64,000 nt of DNA from Agelaius tricolor (GCA_023055355.1 JALJCS010000001.1:25543881-25607880); one strand, 5' to 3'. Positions 25,626 to 39,430 are shown, counted from the first letter of the stretch. Notes: a model not told the origin generated them from the sequence alone. Program-made: numbers and translations.

Positions 25626-28600
25626 AGAAAGAAAACAGCACTTCCTATGCCTAAGTTTCTGATTACTGGGATCACAAAGTTGGAAAATGAATGACACTTT
25701 AAAATGAAAAACCATCTACATGATATTTTGTGTGCCCTGGTAGATTTAATTCCCTTTTCAAGCACCCTTAAAAAGTGAATTAGGAAATGGAGGTTAGATC
25801 AAAGTTGGCACAGGAAGAAACAAGAAAACAAAACAAAATCAACCACTCATCTGCTATTGAAACCTTTAATCTAACCTTTCTTCAGGTTTAAAAATAGAAA
25901 CTATTTATAAGACAATGCATGCTTTAATCAGAATGCAAGAAACAAGCCAATAATTAAAAGTTCAAAATAAAGGTTTAAACTCAAACATAGTTTTGCAACT
26001 ACAGTTACAGCCAGATTACAAAATTCCTTTCACACAATGCACATAGCACCCTTTGAGACTTAATGACATTCTGCAGCTGGGGTAGTATGAATCTGAGTTC
26101 TTTCTGTTCTGACTTATTTACTTCTGCAAGAAAATTCCCCATGGCAACTGGCCAAAGGGGCTTGTCTCCTTAGTGTGTGAAATGTGAGCAGATACAAACT
26201 TGACACCATATTTCATCCCCTCGCCTTCCCTCGTGTCTGCATTCCTAACTGTAAATTAGGGGGTGGCACTGACTGTTCTGGGGGAGCAGGAAGCAGCTTA
26301 TTCAGAAAGATAGGAAGTGACAAAGGAGGAAAAAAAAATCACATTGCAATGCTTCAGGGCAGTTTCTGAAACTATAGTGAAATTCTTCTCACCCATAATC
26401 AGGACAAGCTGAAATTGTGCAACAGCTGATTCTCTTCTTAAAATGTGACAGTTTTTCCTTTTATTGACCTTTTAGATATGCATTTATCTCCTCATCTAAA
26501 CAGAAATCAGTAAAAATTTGTCAATACTTGACAATGCACATCTGTACTTGCTGCAGCACCCCTCTCAACTGCGGTCTCTTTTCAGGAATGCAAGTTGGTT
26601 TTTCCTGTGTGGAGGGTCCTCTTAAACACAGAATAGTTCTGCAGCACACTCTGCCAACACTGATTATGAAAGAGGCAATTTGGAGCATGGAGCTTTCTAA
26701 AGCTGGACTTTAGAAAACAAGAGGCACCTGGGAAATGATGTGCAACTCTCAGAGACTAAATACACTCTGGCAAAACCAAAATTCCCCTAAGGACCTCAGT
26801 CAGCCAAGGGTGAAACCGTGACCTTGGACACATGTTTACCCTTCTTGGAGCTGATATGCATAATACATCTGCTATTTCAGCTAAGGGATACCATCATCCT
26901 GCTTTTCCCTCCAATTCCTGACTCTACAGCTATGTCTAGTAGTTACACCAGTAAAACTTACTTAAAAGGCATTTCGTTAGCAAGGTACATTTTCTGAGAA
27001 AGCCTGAAAAAGTCTCAAAATACTGCTATCGACTTCTAAACACACTCTAAAATATACCATAGTTATGGGTCTATGTCTAGCTATTGTGTCCTGCATGCTA
27101 AAGATTTTCAAGCTACAGGCTACCCTGGAGAGAATCATGTGGTTCCTTCCAGCATATGGAGACACCTTCCAATTCTCTTTGTAGCCCCCAAAAATGTCAG
27201 TGCTATGGGCGTGACAATATTTTAATTCATTTCACTTGAAATGAGGATGCCTTACTAAAAGTTTTAAGGAACAAGACCAAAACCAAAAATTCTGACAGGC
27301 CAGCCATGTTTTGCTTGTTGCTATTTTAAATTTAGAAACAAACAAGATCAAAAAGTTTTGTTCAGTCCTGTGTGTTCCCCCTGGTCTGTAGAGGACCCAG
27401 CCAATGGTGTCAAGAGCAGCTTGCAGTAGCTGTGCTCACACCTCAGTTGCCCACAGGGGCTAGGATCTTGTTCAGACTGGCTGCAGTGAAGAGGCATTCC
27501 AGGGCAGGGAAGCTGAGCCAGGTGAGTACAATCTGCATCCACTTATCCTAACCTGCAGAGCACTCCCCCATGCTAGCCCAAGCAAGTGAGAACAGATTAA
27601 TCTGTGCAAAAATTATGCCAAAAACACTATCAGTGTAATTAACTCTACTCAAAATGTTTGCAAAGTTTAGTGATTTAATTCTCATTTAGAGAAATGGAAA
27701 ACGAGATTGGAAGTTTTGAAGAAAAACCCAGGAAGCTGTTACGAACAGAAGGAATCAACAGGCCAAATGCTGAAGATTTTCTTCTGCCTGTGCTAAGGCC
27801 TGCTGCAGAAAGTCTACCATTAACATCTGTGTAACAGCTACTGGATCTGTGAGATGTAGCAATCAAACATGAATGTGATTAAAGCCTGGTTGGCCAGGGT
27901 TTATAACAGAAACAGAAATGTCAAATAGTGAATAGAAAATTAGAGCACCCAGATTATTTTTATTGTTTCAGTAGTTCTCTGCAGAACACAAAAACAAGTG
28001 ATGTAAGCATTTTAAGAGGCTCAAACTGTAAATTCTTTTGGTACAGCCAGAGAAGTGTTAGATGCAGTCCCTTATGCTTCTAGGAGAATACTCCTGAAGC
28101 AACTGCTCACTACTAAGAAATGTTAACAGCTAACTAATGAAAGGAAGAGAGAAAATAGCCAGTTCAGAAAAGCAAGCAAGCTTTAAGTGCAGTTTTATTC
28201 CTGAGAGGGAATGGAGGCAGGTGAAAGGGTTTTTACAACACTATCTAAAATAGGTGACGGGGGGAAGGGGAGGGGGAAAATTATTTTTTTCTTTTCTCTG
28301 GGAAGCAGAGCAGCAATGCCAAGATTGGAGATCCTAGGAACAAAATAAAAGAGGACATTTAGTTTAGGGTATTGTAGTTCAACCTTGCCATGCACAGCAG
28401 TATGGCAAAAGTCATCACACATAGTTTTGGTATTGCCATCAGTGCTGTAAGGGTGTGACACAAGATTTGTTTATGCAGAAGGGAGAGAAAGGACTGCTAC
28501 GTTACTCCTTCAGCTGTTTAAGCTCCTGCCATGAAAGAACTTGTGCATCTTCAGAACTGCACACCAGCTGACAGCTGGCAGAAAACTATATAACTGCTGT

Positions 28601-31600
28601 TGTCTCTGAAACATTTCCAAACCAGACCTTTCTGCTTCCTCGGCTGTGAGGAAAGAGAGAGATTGTAGTACTTACTCCACTATTTTACACCTAAGGAGGT
28701 GTAAGTAGCCAAACTGTAATCCTGTTCTGCTCCTTTACAATAGCAAAAGGGTCAGAAGAGGATAAAAAGTATTGGCTGGGAGGCAGAGGGAGAACAGCAG
28801 AGAGGTACATGCTCAGAGAAGTCCTACATCAGGGTCTAAGCAGCATCTCTTGAAGGAGCAGCACAGTATATCCAGGAAAGGACAAACTTATAGGAATTTA
28901 CATGTTCTCATAAGCTGCAATTGTAAAAAAACATTTTGAAAGAAATTATAAAAAAAGAAGGAATTAGGGACAGACAAATTGTTTATCAGCCCTAAAACAA
29001 GAATTTGGCAATACTTAGTCAGCTGTTTCATATAATTTCAAAATAGATGGGCTTGGGTTACTTTCCTCTTTTCAAAGGTCTTTTTCCCCCTCCACAGCAC
29101 CATTACTCAAGTTCAGATAAGAGGTCAAAACAACTAACAAATGGGAAAAAAATCACAAATATTAGCTGAGGTTTAAAAGGCAATTACTCTATTAGAACAT
29201 GATTTTTACTTCTATTAAAGGGATCTGCTTTACATAAATCCTAAGGCAGCAGAAGCTGGCACTACTACATTTCTGTCAGGAGCTACTTTGAGTCAAACTA
29301 CCTGAAGATCTGTTCCAACTACTCTTAAGTTCAGGCTCTGTAGAGCTGGGATGAGCCAGATACTTTTTAAATGCTTTTGAGAAAACATATCAGTAGCCAA
29401 TTTTTTCAAAACAGCTTTCATATTTTAAAGAGTTGCCTGTTTGCGGATGTGGGCTGTTGCTTTTTGGCTTTGTTTTTATTTTTTTTTAATAGAGAAAATT
29501 TTCTAAAGGAGTTGGCACTTGGAGAGTGGGTGACATGGGCTGGCTGAAAAGCACTCCCTGTAGATGCAGAGTCTGAAGGAAGTATCAGGCACCATACTGC
29601 TACACATATTCTCAAATTTACTTAAAATACAAGTTAATTTTTTGTCCTACAAAGGTCTTCAAATATACTGTGCTGCAACTAGGATTCCACAAATGACTTA
29701 AACTACCCAACTTAATGTACTAAATGAATGCTAGTTGTCCCATGGATTTATACACAAGCCTCCCTAATTTCACAGCAGTTTCTTTTACAGTTTGTGCACC
29801 ATCCTCCCAGAGCAGCTTTCTCTCCCCTCACTTTACTCGCATTCACCACTTCAGTGCACCCTTTGATTTCGTGTTCCTGAGGGCCAGTGTTTCACATTTA
29901 CTCCAGTACTTAGGCACGTGATGATGGAGGACAAAGCTGCTAGCAGTCTCCAGGACAGGGGAGCCTCTGTCCCTTTCCAAGCAACACAGGAAAGTGCTGG
30001 TCCAGAGTGGTGAAGATTCAAATTTTAAGCTAACTTTTACAATTCTACAACAGCAGTTGTCAGGTTTCTCTAACCTGGGAAAGATCAGCCCTTAGGGCAT
30101 TAGTCTCCCTAGAATTTCTCTTTCAAAGGGGTTGAGACACTGAAACCTCCACAGCTGTTCACTGAGGTTAGCCCACCCCCTCAATTATCAAAAGATGTCC
30201 CCATCTTTTGATAACTCCACTCAAGCTCACTGGGATTTTGCCCTCAGACCCCCACTTCAGCACGAGTTAAGCCCATCTTGACAAATAGATTCATTGAAGT
30301 TCTTGGGACCTCCATGCCTAATAGATTCAGCAAAGATAAAAAGCTGAAAGTCCTTTGAGGAGCTTCCCCTTCAATTCATTAACCACAAGGATCATACTGA
30401 GGAATCTTGCCTGCATTAGACTTTATTTTTAAATTATAAGATAAAGAACAAATCTCAGATCTTTTGCTTCTGAGGAAAAGAGGATGGAAAAAATTTTGTG
30501 CAATTTTCACTCTTGTTGATATTTTCAGCTGGCATTTATACCATTGAAACCATATTATCATCCAGGAGCTTGGCATCTCAGCAATGCATCACAGCTCAGC
30601 AAGCAGTTAAATCGAAGCTGAGGCTCTTATCTCAGCAACATCCCACCAGAGTTCTCAGATGGCAGAAATTTACACAGGCAGAAGAATGAGATCAATGACA
30701 CTCTCTGAGACTGATCTTGAGAAATGCACTGGAGTTTAGGCATTCCCCCCATCTTGCTGTCCTCTGGTTGACTTTTTCAAATCAGTCTGCCACATTTTAC
30801 CCTAAGAAGGACACTATTATTGACAGGAGATCCCAAGCAACATCAAGTTGCTGAGAAATCAGTGAGATGTCTGCCTGCAGAGTGAGAGCTTCCTTTCTCA
30901 CTCGTGGTGTTATAATCTCAGCTGTAGTAGGATTTCAGAGGATTTCAATTTCCATTCTGACATGCAGCACAAGAATGCCTATGGAGCCAAAAGAATTTGG
31001 GCCAAACCACTAAGAGTTTTCATCTTTACTAACATGCACTTGACCACACACTGTTGGGCAAGGCATGTAGTCAGCATTGCTTATATCAACTTACTGTAAA
31101 GACCACAGACTTGTAAATTGTGAAGTTTAGTCCCACACAGAATTGGGAAGGGAAGGAACTTCTGCTGATGTTGTGCTGAGTAGCATTTTTTTTCCCAAAA
31201 AAGGAAGTGTCCTCATAATAGTAACATTGTTGGATGTATTTACTATCAAGATCACCAAGGCACTTGCTTTTCCTTTTTATGTTATTTGTATCTTTCACCA
31301 CAATCACACTAGCAGCTGAGCAAACATCATTCCAGCTTTGAGGGAGCAGGTTAAAAATACTGTCTCCTACTCAAAAAAATGTTCTGCCCATTTGGAGCAA
31401 GTCTATGCTTCAGCACTTCACACCTACTGATCTCAAAAAGGACCTCACTCTCAAAGTGAGAGTATATGTAACTTAACAATTCCCCCTCTGAATAGATAAG
31501 TGAAGTTTTGGAAGTGAAGAAATGTGTACCAATTCTTTTTAAAACTGGTAGCCTGGAGTTGGACTTCTAGGCTTATTGTTTGCTTTTCCAGAGATAGAAA

Positions 31601-34600
31601 ACTTCCATTATGCATTTTCAAAAATGGATATTCAACATCTCTGAATTTCCCCCCTTTTTCAGTATTAAGGTTTATTTTTAAAATATTAACACTCATATCT
31701 TTATCAGAGAGTCATCCAGCTAATTGAAAAGATAATTTCTGGTACGAGTTATTTATTTAGGCATAAACATTAACTAAGTATTTATTCATGTCTGCAAATA
31801 GAGATGTAGTGATTTGCACTGATAATAGGGAGACTAATTATCGCTCTCTACAACTGAATCTTAAATCTATATAAACAAAGGCACCCCAAAAAGAAGCAAG
31901 ATGATCTACAGACACAAACACACACTTGTGCACAAACGTTTTTAGGAAAGGCACCAAGGACAACTGGCCCTATCCAGCCAATTCCAAAGATTGCTCTCTC
32001 TACCAAAGTCTTTTAATGAAGCTAGTAAATTGCAAAGACTTCAAAGAAAATACAAAATAATATTCATTCCGGGTATGTTATTATTCTGGATAATAGGAAT
32101 TTCATCCAAACAAAGTCTGGTTTAAAATTCTCTTACCAGAGAAGATTTCAAATGATTTTTCAAAATTCTGCTTCAGGTATCAGAGTAGTAACAGCACTGT
32201 TACAATCCCAATCCCACAAATTATAAATATCTGTTTAATCTATAACCCAGCCTTTCACCTTATTGTTCCAATAAAGCTTGATCCAGTTTGGCTGCTTCCT
32301 GAGCTTCCAGGCTTGGAAGAATTAAAGAGTTGAAACCCAGCCTAAGCATATGCAATGTTCTTCATTTCACCTCATGAACACTGTGCTCCTAGACATTAGT
32401 GGAATTGCATTTGAATGCAATACTCTGGGGTAAGGCAAATGCAATGAAATGTTCCCATATGTAATGATCCCTCTGACAGTAATATTAAAACACCTATCTC
32501 CCAGCACCATGACAAGGCAGAGCTATAGCCCATGCAAGACCAGCTGGATTTGGTAATTTAACACTATTTTGGTGGACATAGCTGGATCTAGAACTCAGCT
32601 CAATACACAACAAAATGAACAGGATAGGGAAATTGTTTGCAAAAATGCAAATCAATTTTCTCCCAAGAGCCCAACAATATCTAACTCAGGTTTTGATACG
32701 AGCTACTATCCACAGCAAATAGAAAAAAATAATATTTTTTCACATGATAAAGATCAGAAATTGCTGTCTTCATAGAAGCATTCACTTGGAAAGATCAGAA
32801 AGTACAGGAACTGTCAAATCTTGGGGAAAAGTTCAGCCTTCTGTCATGATCCTCCAATAATACACATCTACACTTGACATCTGCAAAGAGTCCAGGTCTA
32901 AATGCATCAGTCCACTTGACTTTTGTGAGCAAAATGAACAGTTTTCCTTTGTCTACTGGCTTATTTAAATTCTATCATAAAAAAAAAAAAAACCACACTA
33001 AGAAAAATTCCAGACTTACACTTGTTTTCTCCGCTCAAAGGAAAATTCTTAAATAATTTGCAATCTTAGTTAGCACACAAGAGTACAATAAAGTACAGGG
33101 AAATAAAAATTCCAGCATAAAAAAAGCAGGATGTGTGGAAAATATAAACAACTTGATTCAGTAAGCATGCAAGGGATTGAGGCATGTTTGTCACCAGATC
33201 TGCAAAAGCTTCCCCCTGGAGTGAAACTCAAGAAGCATACATGGACAAAAGCATGTCAGGGCTTGGTGGGGAAGCCAATACAAGAATAGCTGCAGTAGTA
33301 ACAGTGTTCCACATTCATGAAGATCTTGGGTTACCAAGATAAATTCAGCTACAAGACTCACCCTTGTGCATTCTTAACCCTTTCACTGCAGGATGCCTTC
33401 ACACGTGGCAGTGGGGGGAGTTCAGAGAGTGAATGCTAGGGAACCTCAGGAAGGGCTTTTTCTTCTGCCTGGCAGTGATACATCTGCTATCACTCAGGTT
33501 TAATCTTTCTAGAAATTTAAAAGTCTTATTTAAGAGGTAATGGATACTGCTGGGGTTACAAAGTACTTTGCCATTAAACCATACTGATGTGATTAAGTTG
33601 GTTATTTTCCTCACATACTGAGGCATAAGACCTGCTTATCCCAGTCTCCACAAATTAAAAATTAAAGTAATAATTTTAAAATGTTTTTTTATACTTCTTC
33701 CAGGCCATTTTTTGAAAGATTCCACTTCCTCCAACTAATAAACTAATAAAGGACATCATTTGAGGTAATGGCTTTCTTTTCCAGTTTCCAGATGCCCTGC
33801 TATCTACAGTGTTAACAGGCAGCAGCTACTATTTTCTTATCTTTCTGAATCATAATATTAGAAAGCAATTATTTCAAATTTTTCAGTTTTATGCTAGCTG
33901 AAATCTCTAATCTTTGCTTTCAACAGTACATTAGTGAAGACAATACAGAGGAAAGAACATTCCATCACCAAGACATCTCATTTAATTTCCTACTTCAAAA
34001 AGACATTAAATAAGACCTGTTAAGAAATGCTTTATTGTGTGCTTGACTGTGGGTTTTTAATAAATTCCTTTTTGTATTTGTACAAGAAGTAGATATAGTG
34101 TAATATTTGAAAAAAAAAGTGTTTTTTTCTCCTGAAATTGATCACAAGAAATGGAGGAAATATTGCAACAAAGCCTACTGATACAGTAATCAGTTCCAAA
34201 ACCTATCAATGGGTCAAATTTCAGCTATATGTCTATCAACAGAGGCTGGCTGCATTCTTGCTCTTCCAGAATTTTATTTTGTAACCACTCTGTCAGCGTC
34301 ACTGCCTCATGTGTAACATGGGGATCCATAAATAGTTCCCTCCATGACAAGAGAACTGTAGGAATAGAGCCCTGAGTGAAAAACAAGCACTGAAAGACAA
34401 CATGCAATTATCAAGACAGAAAAACTCACGGTAAGTATCAGGACTTGTGGTCCACTGAGAAGCATACAGAATTAAGTCAGGTTTATGCCAGATAACTTGC
34501 AAAAATACAGAACACTGAAAGCTCCTTGTGGCTTCTCAACAAAAGGGTGGGTGTTCTTGTACCTTTCTCCTTCCAAACAGCTTTTCTAAGGCTGCAGTGG

Positions 34601-37490
34601 AAAAAGTCCTGATAATAGACTGAAATCAGCACCATGTACAAGAGCTGGGAAGCCAGCTCACTGCTAGCAGCATCCAGTCCTTCCTCACTCAGATCCAAGC
34701 AGTCAGGTTGAATCCCACCCTGAACTCTTCACCTCCTCTCCAGCACGCTTCCCCTCTAAATATAAACTGCACTGCTGACATGATTGCAGCTGGCACTAAT
34801 CTTTTCAGATGTTTTCCATGTTGTCCTTGGTTTTGTTTGCTATGGTTTTTTTTTATTTCAAAATTCTGGTTTAAGCAACAAAGAAGTAGCAAAAATGTAT
34901 GTAGATGAAACAAAAAAATAGAGATAAAAAAAATCATAGGAACCAACAGACAGGTGTAGGAAGGGAGGAAAAGATTCAGAGAAAGCAAGTGATTTGATGA
35001 GCTGGAATTAAGTTGAGCTAATAAAATTCATCTGAAACACTAAATATCTTGCAAGTGTTAGAATCTCTTTCATCTGTAATTCCAATAGAAACAAAGCTGT
35101 ATACTGTGAACAAACATGTTTTCACCAGAGATATTTGAACTATTACTCATTAACAAACTAGTCAAAGCTGAGGTTCCTCTGATACTTGACCAGCTAGAAG
35201 GAAAACCTAGAAGGAAAAGGAGAAAAACTACAGACAGCAATTGCCTGCAGCTTGTGTCATTCAGTGGAAGTACACAAACTTCAGCTAAATTCTGTGTACA
35301 CAGCTGTGGGAGTACATAAAAATTTAAAAATTACAAGTCTTTCTTGTATCAAGAAAATCAAGCAAAATGCAAACTAGAATGAATAAAAGCAGGAAAGCAT
35401 TATGTACCCTAACAGAAGAACTCTCTCATGCTATTGTTTCTCTAGCTTCTTCATGAAACCCCCCCTAAAGTGATAGCAATGAGAGGCTGCTGCTTTCTCT
35501 GTTGCAGAGTGGTGAACACTGCCATGGTATGCAGACAATCCAGGGGTGGTTCAGCAATCATCCAGAATTGCTCTGTGTCACTCCTGATTTTTCCATTGCC
35601 ATAAAAATAGTGGAGGTGTGAGTTTTGGAGGTGAGGCAGCCGGAACAGGGTTCAGAGTTCTGAGCCAAAGAAAGGGAATGGGGAAAGACCTGCTAAAAAA
35701 CTACACCAACCCAAAACACACATGTGAAAAGATGCCAATATTAGCTGAGCAACAAAAGGACCAAAGAGAGCTGAAAAATGCCAGAGCCCTGTTTTCCCAA
35801 TATAACCAGCTGTCACTAACTGCAAGCTTACAAAGAGGACAAGGTTCTATATGAAAGGGAAGTTTAGGAGACAGCGTGCCTGCAGTGGCATTCACTGCAT
35901 GTTACAGTTCCTCCCATACAGCGCCTGCGTGGCCACACAGGAGGGCAAATGATTAAAGGCATAATCAATTTTCATTAAACAGCTGAAGCCCAAGTACCTA
36001 CATGCTCTAGATGTATTTAATTGTCATACTATGGGCTGCTGTGCTTTTCGCCATGACTACCAATAAACAAGTTTTTCCATTAATATTGTACACTATTTTC
36101 TTACATTTCCCTCCTCTTTTAACATTGCATGCCGCTTAATTTACCCAAACACTGGCACAAACATACAGGGAGAGGAGGGAAGGGGAGTGTTGCTGTTTGA
36201 ACTAGTGTGCTGTTCATCATAAAATGTTTGGGCAGAAGCTAGTGTACAAAATCAAGTAACCATATCAAGTTGTAATAGGCATAAATTTGTGCATTTGAAT
36301 GCATTTACACATTTTTTGCCTGCCCAAAAGGAACTTCAAACTTGTTGCTTTATTACTGTGATACCTTCTGTTTCTCTGTTTTCAGATGGACATTTATCTC
36401 AAAGACTGACCCTATGCACATGAAAGGTCATTCAGCTGTAAAGACAAGTGAGGAAGAAGGATGAGGTAACAAAATAATATTAGCAAAACAAGAGGATTTG
36501 GTTGTTTGGAAAACAATAATAATGTCCTGACATTTGTAAAGGACCATGCCCTGTGAGCTTTGTTTTGCTCCCAGTCCAAGCAGCCTTCTTTCTGCCTCCA
36601 GGAGCATAAGGATAACCAACAAAATCCCTGCTGAGGGCTCCTGTGCACATGCTTGGATGAATGAGAACTCTTTAATGCATTTAAGAGTTAGTAACATTAT
36701 GTACATTATAAATTAAAAGAATAGGAAAGTTTTGTGCCTAAAAAAAGTCTCTAAATGCTATGTTTCAGGACACAAACAGATTCCCTTGAGTAGTCAATCT
36801 AACTTATATCCTCTATACCACATTATGCAATGACCTGTTGCTCGTACAGAGCCTTTCTTGCTGCAAAGCACTAGATATTCATTGTCACTTGGGTACTAGG
36901 ACACAAATTGCTGGATTTGGAAAACCACAGCTCCTGTATTTCTGTGATATGTCCTTAGCTAGCAAAGGATAAAAGAATCCAGAGACTAATATCCCATTAA
37001 CTGTCCTGTTAGATAACTAGTACTACTCCAGTAATTTCAGTTAACTCTTTTTAATGGGGCCCAGAAAGAAACCCCATCCTCCCAGCATATCCCCCACAGC
37101 AAGATCTGTAAAAGAAAACTGCCTGCAGCTCTCCTATTTCATTGCAAATGCCAGTGTTTGGCTGCAAATGCACCACTTCCACTGGAAATTTAAGCTAACA
37201 GATCTGACTGTGTCTGGAAATCACTGAGGGCACACACTGCTTTCCTCAAACCCTGCTGAGAGGGGACAGCATAAGGCAAGAAGAGTCACAGCTTCTGCAG
37301 CTTCAGGACTGCTGCAAACTTTTCTGCTCTCTTTTCTGTTCAAAGCTGTGACATCTGGGGTTGCAAACTAGCACCAACAAGAATTTCTAATTTGTCTCTA
37401 ATCACATACAGGCAAAGGTATCTGAGCTCAATAAATCAAGATTACTGACTCATGCACAAGCTTAGAAGTATTCCTTTTTGTGCTTATAAA
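25626..37490. other. Unique AT-rich noncoding sequence
   Basis: No gene is recognised, and frames are all below 100 codons apart from the accidental one noted upstream. A G-rich cluster lies at 28259-28276, a perfect 13-bp hairpin at 30185-30214 and A14 at 32979-32992. The stretch 35940-36340 is AT-rich with many TAAT-type homeodomain words and the look of conserved noncoding DNA; that impression cannot be tested without an alignment. Confidence 0.65.
30185..30214. repeat. Perfect 13-bp hairpin with 4-nt loop
   Basis: TTATCAAAAGATG (30185-30197) is followed, after the loop TCCC, by its exact reverse complement (30202-30214). It is AT-rich and contains the word TTATC, a GATA-factor site core, in each arm in opposite orientation. 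It could extrude as a cruciform or be a paired binding site. Nothing else ties it to a gene. Confidence 0.75.
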
Positions 37491-37532
37491 GGGAGGGAAG
37501 GAGGAAAGGAGGGAGGGAACGGAGGGGAAAGG
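37491..37532 (+). other. Purine-only G-rich tract
   Basis: A GGGA/GGAA-type tract with only one pyrimidine, the C at 37520, in 42 nt. It holds six G runs of two to four. A quadruplex is possible only with one long loop of about 13 nt (GGG at 37491, 37495, 37511, 37515 and GGGG at 37524). It lies about 150 bp upstream of the CpG cluster, where purine/G-rich elements often accompany promoters. Confidence 0.5.
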
Positions 37533-37676
37533 TGCAAGATTTCCCGTAGGCTGTTAATATGCATAAGCAATTAATTTTTCCTAACTGGCTGAAAAATGAA
37601 CTGAAGTGGAGCAGAAAACCAAAACCTACTATAAACAAATGAAAAAGCCTAAAGAAGCTAGACCTTGCATGTTATG

Positions 37677-37946
37677 TACGCGGTACAACTGGGGGATTTT
37701 AGGTATAACTGTAGATAATTGTTGCTGATGGCAGAAGTTCTGCTAGCAGTGCTCAGAGCTGGCAGGGCTCCGGCTCCGAGGGCAGATTCCGTGGACTGCG
37801 AAGCGCGGCGCTAGACACTCCCAGTGTGCCATGAGGGGGTGGGAGGGCTCTGTGTAATTACACTTCTTGCCAGCCTGCAAAAACAACAGCCATCCGCCAC
37901 TCCAGCCCAAATATAAAATCTGGCAGAAGGGGACTAGACATTCACA
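37677..37946 (+). promoter_or_regulatory. Candidate promoter: CpG cluster, TATA box and initiator
   Basis: About nine CpG dinucleotides fall between 37677 and 37812, including a run of GCG words at 37798-37810, in a neighbourhood otherwise almost free of CpG. About 100 bp further on, TATAAAA at 37912-37918 is followed by TTCACA, which fits the BBCABW initiator, with the putative +1 A at 37944. That is 32 nt after the first T of the TATA word, the normal spacing. No coding frame follows; the first ATG (37977) ends at once. If real, this would more likely start a noncoding or a spliced transcript. Motif spacing can arise by chance. Confidence 0.25.
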
Positions 37947-38019
37947 CTAATCTGCCAGCCTTCTGTTTCAAATGACATGTGCTTGTAAACAAACAAACAA
38001 AAGTACATTTGGGGTTTCA

Positions 38020-38440
38020 GACTACAAAAAGAAGAAAAAGAAGGCTTTTTTTTAATGCATGGGCTAAAATCTTAATATGCAAACCATCAGTCAAACTCAA
38101 ATTGCCTAAATTACTAAAAATGCTTTGCAAAATTACGGCAAACACTCTACCTAATGGCTAACATGAAGACATTAAACTGCAAATTAATGACAACTCTGCT
38201 ATGACATTAACAAAGGAGACTTCAGAAAAATGAAAAATTAGATCATTCTGGAGAGCAGACAGGAAAATGCACAGCTTTCATGCATTGCCTACATGTTTGC
38301 AATGAAAACCACACAAAATTTGCCTGAGTTCAGATTTCATTGCAAACATGAAACTTAGCTCAAGGGAAAATTTCCTAATGTTTGCATAACTATTCAGTCA
38401 ACTGGGGCCCAGCCTCAAGTAAAGCTTTATGATCTAAAGA
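38020..38440. promoter_or_regulatory. Possible enhancer-like stretch rich in homeodomain/POU words
   Basis: The stretch is dense in TAAT/ATTA-type words (for example around 38070 and 38180) and has a POU-octamer-like ATGCAAAC near 38078. It ends in a hairpin whose arms carry TTTGCAAT-like sequence. It lies directly downstream of the candidate promoter. This resembles developmental conserved noncoding elements of vertebrates. The call rests on word content only and could reflect AT richness. Confidence 0.2.
38292..38350. repeat. Perfect 16-bp stem with 27-nt loop
   Basis: CATGTTTGCAATGAAA (38292-38307) and its exact reverse complement (38335-38350) flank a 27-nt loop. Pairing stops at A/A mismatches on both sides. 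The 59-nt overall size approaches that of small pre-miRNAs, but the stem is short and fully paired and the loop is long. That makes a paired transcription-factor site or a chance or decayed palindrome at least as likely. Confidence 0.7.
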
Positions 38441-38852
38441 ACTAAAAGAAATGTACAGTTTCACATCAAAACTAGGTGAAATGGGAAAAAAAAATTGACA
38501 GTTTCATTTTGAATTTTGATGAGATTTTAAGTAAAACTTCAGAGGCAAATGTAATAGCAACATAGACTGCACAAGCACAGGTGAAGACTAATGACTACAT
38601 GCTGCCTAAAATCATAACAATTTTAAAAAGTTTAATCTTGCTCTAAGGAAGCCAGTCAGAATAAATGCTGTTCTCATGCTCACAGCTCACCTTGAGGGAC
38701 AGGGCAGGTGGCACCCCCAGTTCTGTGTTGTAGGTAAGAAAATGAGGCACAATGGTTACACGTGAGCAATAAAGCTTGACTGTGAACTTAATTCTCATCT
38801 AAACATCCTTCCTCTCACTCAGATCTGCTTCTGCATGCAAAGCCAATCACAT

Positions 38853-38870
38853 ACACACACACACACACAC
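38853..38870. repeat. (AC)9 microsatellite
   Basis: Nine uninterrupted AC dinucleotides after ATCACAT. A typical vertebrate dinucleotide repeat, probably length-polymorphic. Confidence 0.95.
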
Positions 38871-39430
38871 CTATTTCAAGCAGCCCATTTAATGCCAAAG
38901 CCAAATGGAGTCTCACCAGTCTCATTTTGCACATCCTCTGAGCATATCACTCAGATAGGCTCCACATGCAGTTAGTCAATCATTTGGATATCCTCACATC
39001 TCCCTATCAGCATCTGGTGCCATCTATTTGATGCAGTACTTTCTAAAGCAGTTTGCTTCCATGTTTATGCTTCTGCCTTATTTAGTCATTCTGGGCTTTG
39101 ACATCACTGAGTTGAATTCAGCCTGCCGGGGATATTCAGTGATGGAGACTCTAATGCACAATCAGACTGGCCTACAAAATAGCTAGCAATCCTATAGCTG
39201 CCCAAAAAATTGTATTGTATGTGTTCCTGTATACAGAGTCACCAAAACACCCTCCCACACACTGCACAACCAGAGGCTCCCCTTAAGTGAAGAGAAAAAT
39301 AACAGTAAAATGTATGCTTTTTATGTCAAAGTAGGATTTTACACTGAGATAAGTAACAGAAGAAGTATGTTTTATTTTTATCTCAGTATGCATAATTACA
39401 GTCAGACGTATAAACTGTCAACACACTACT

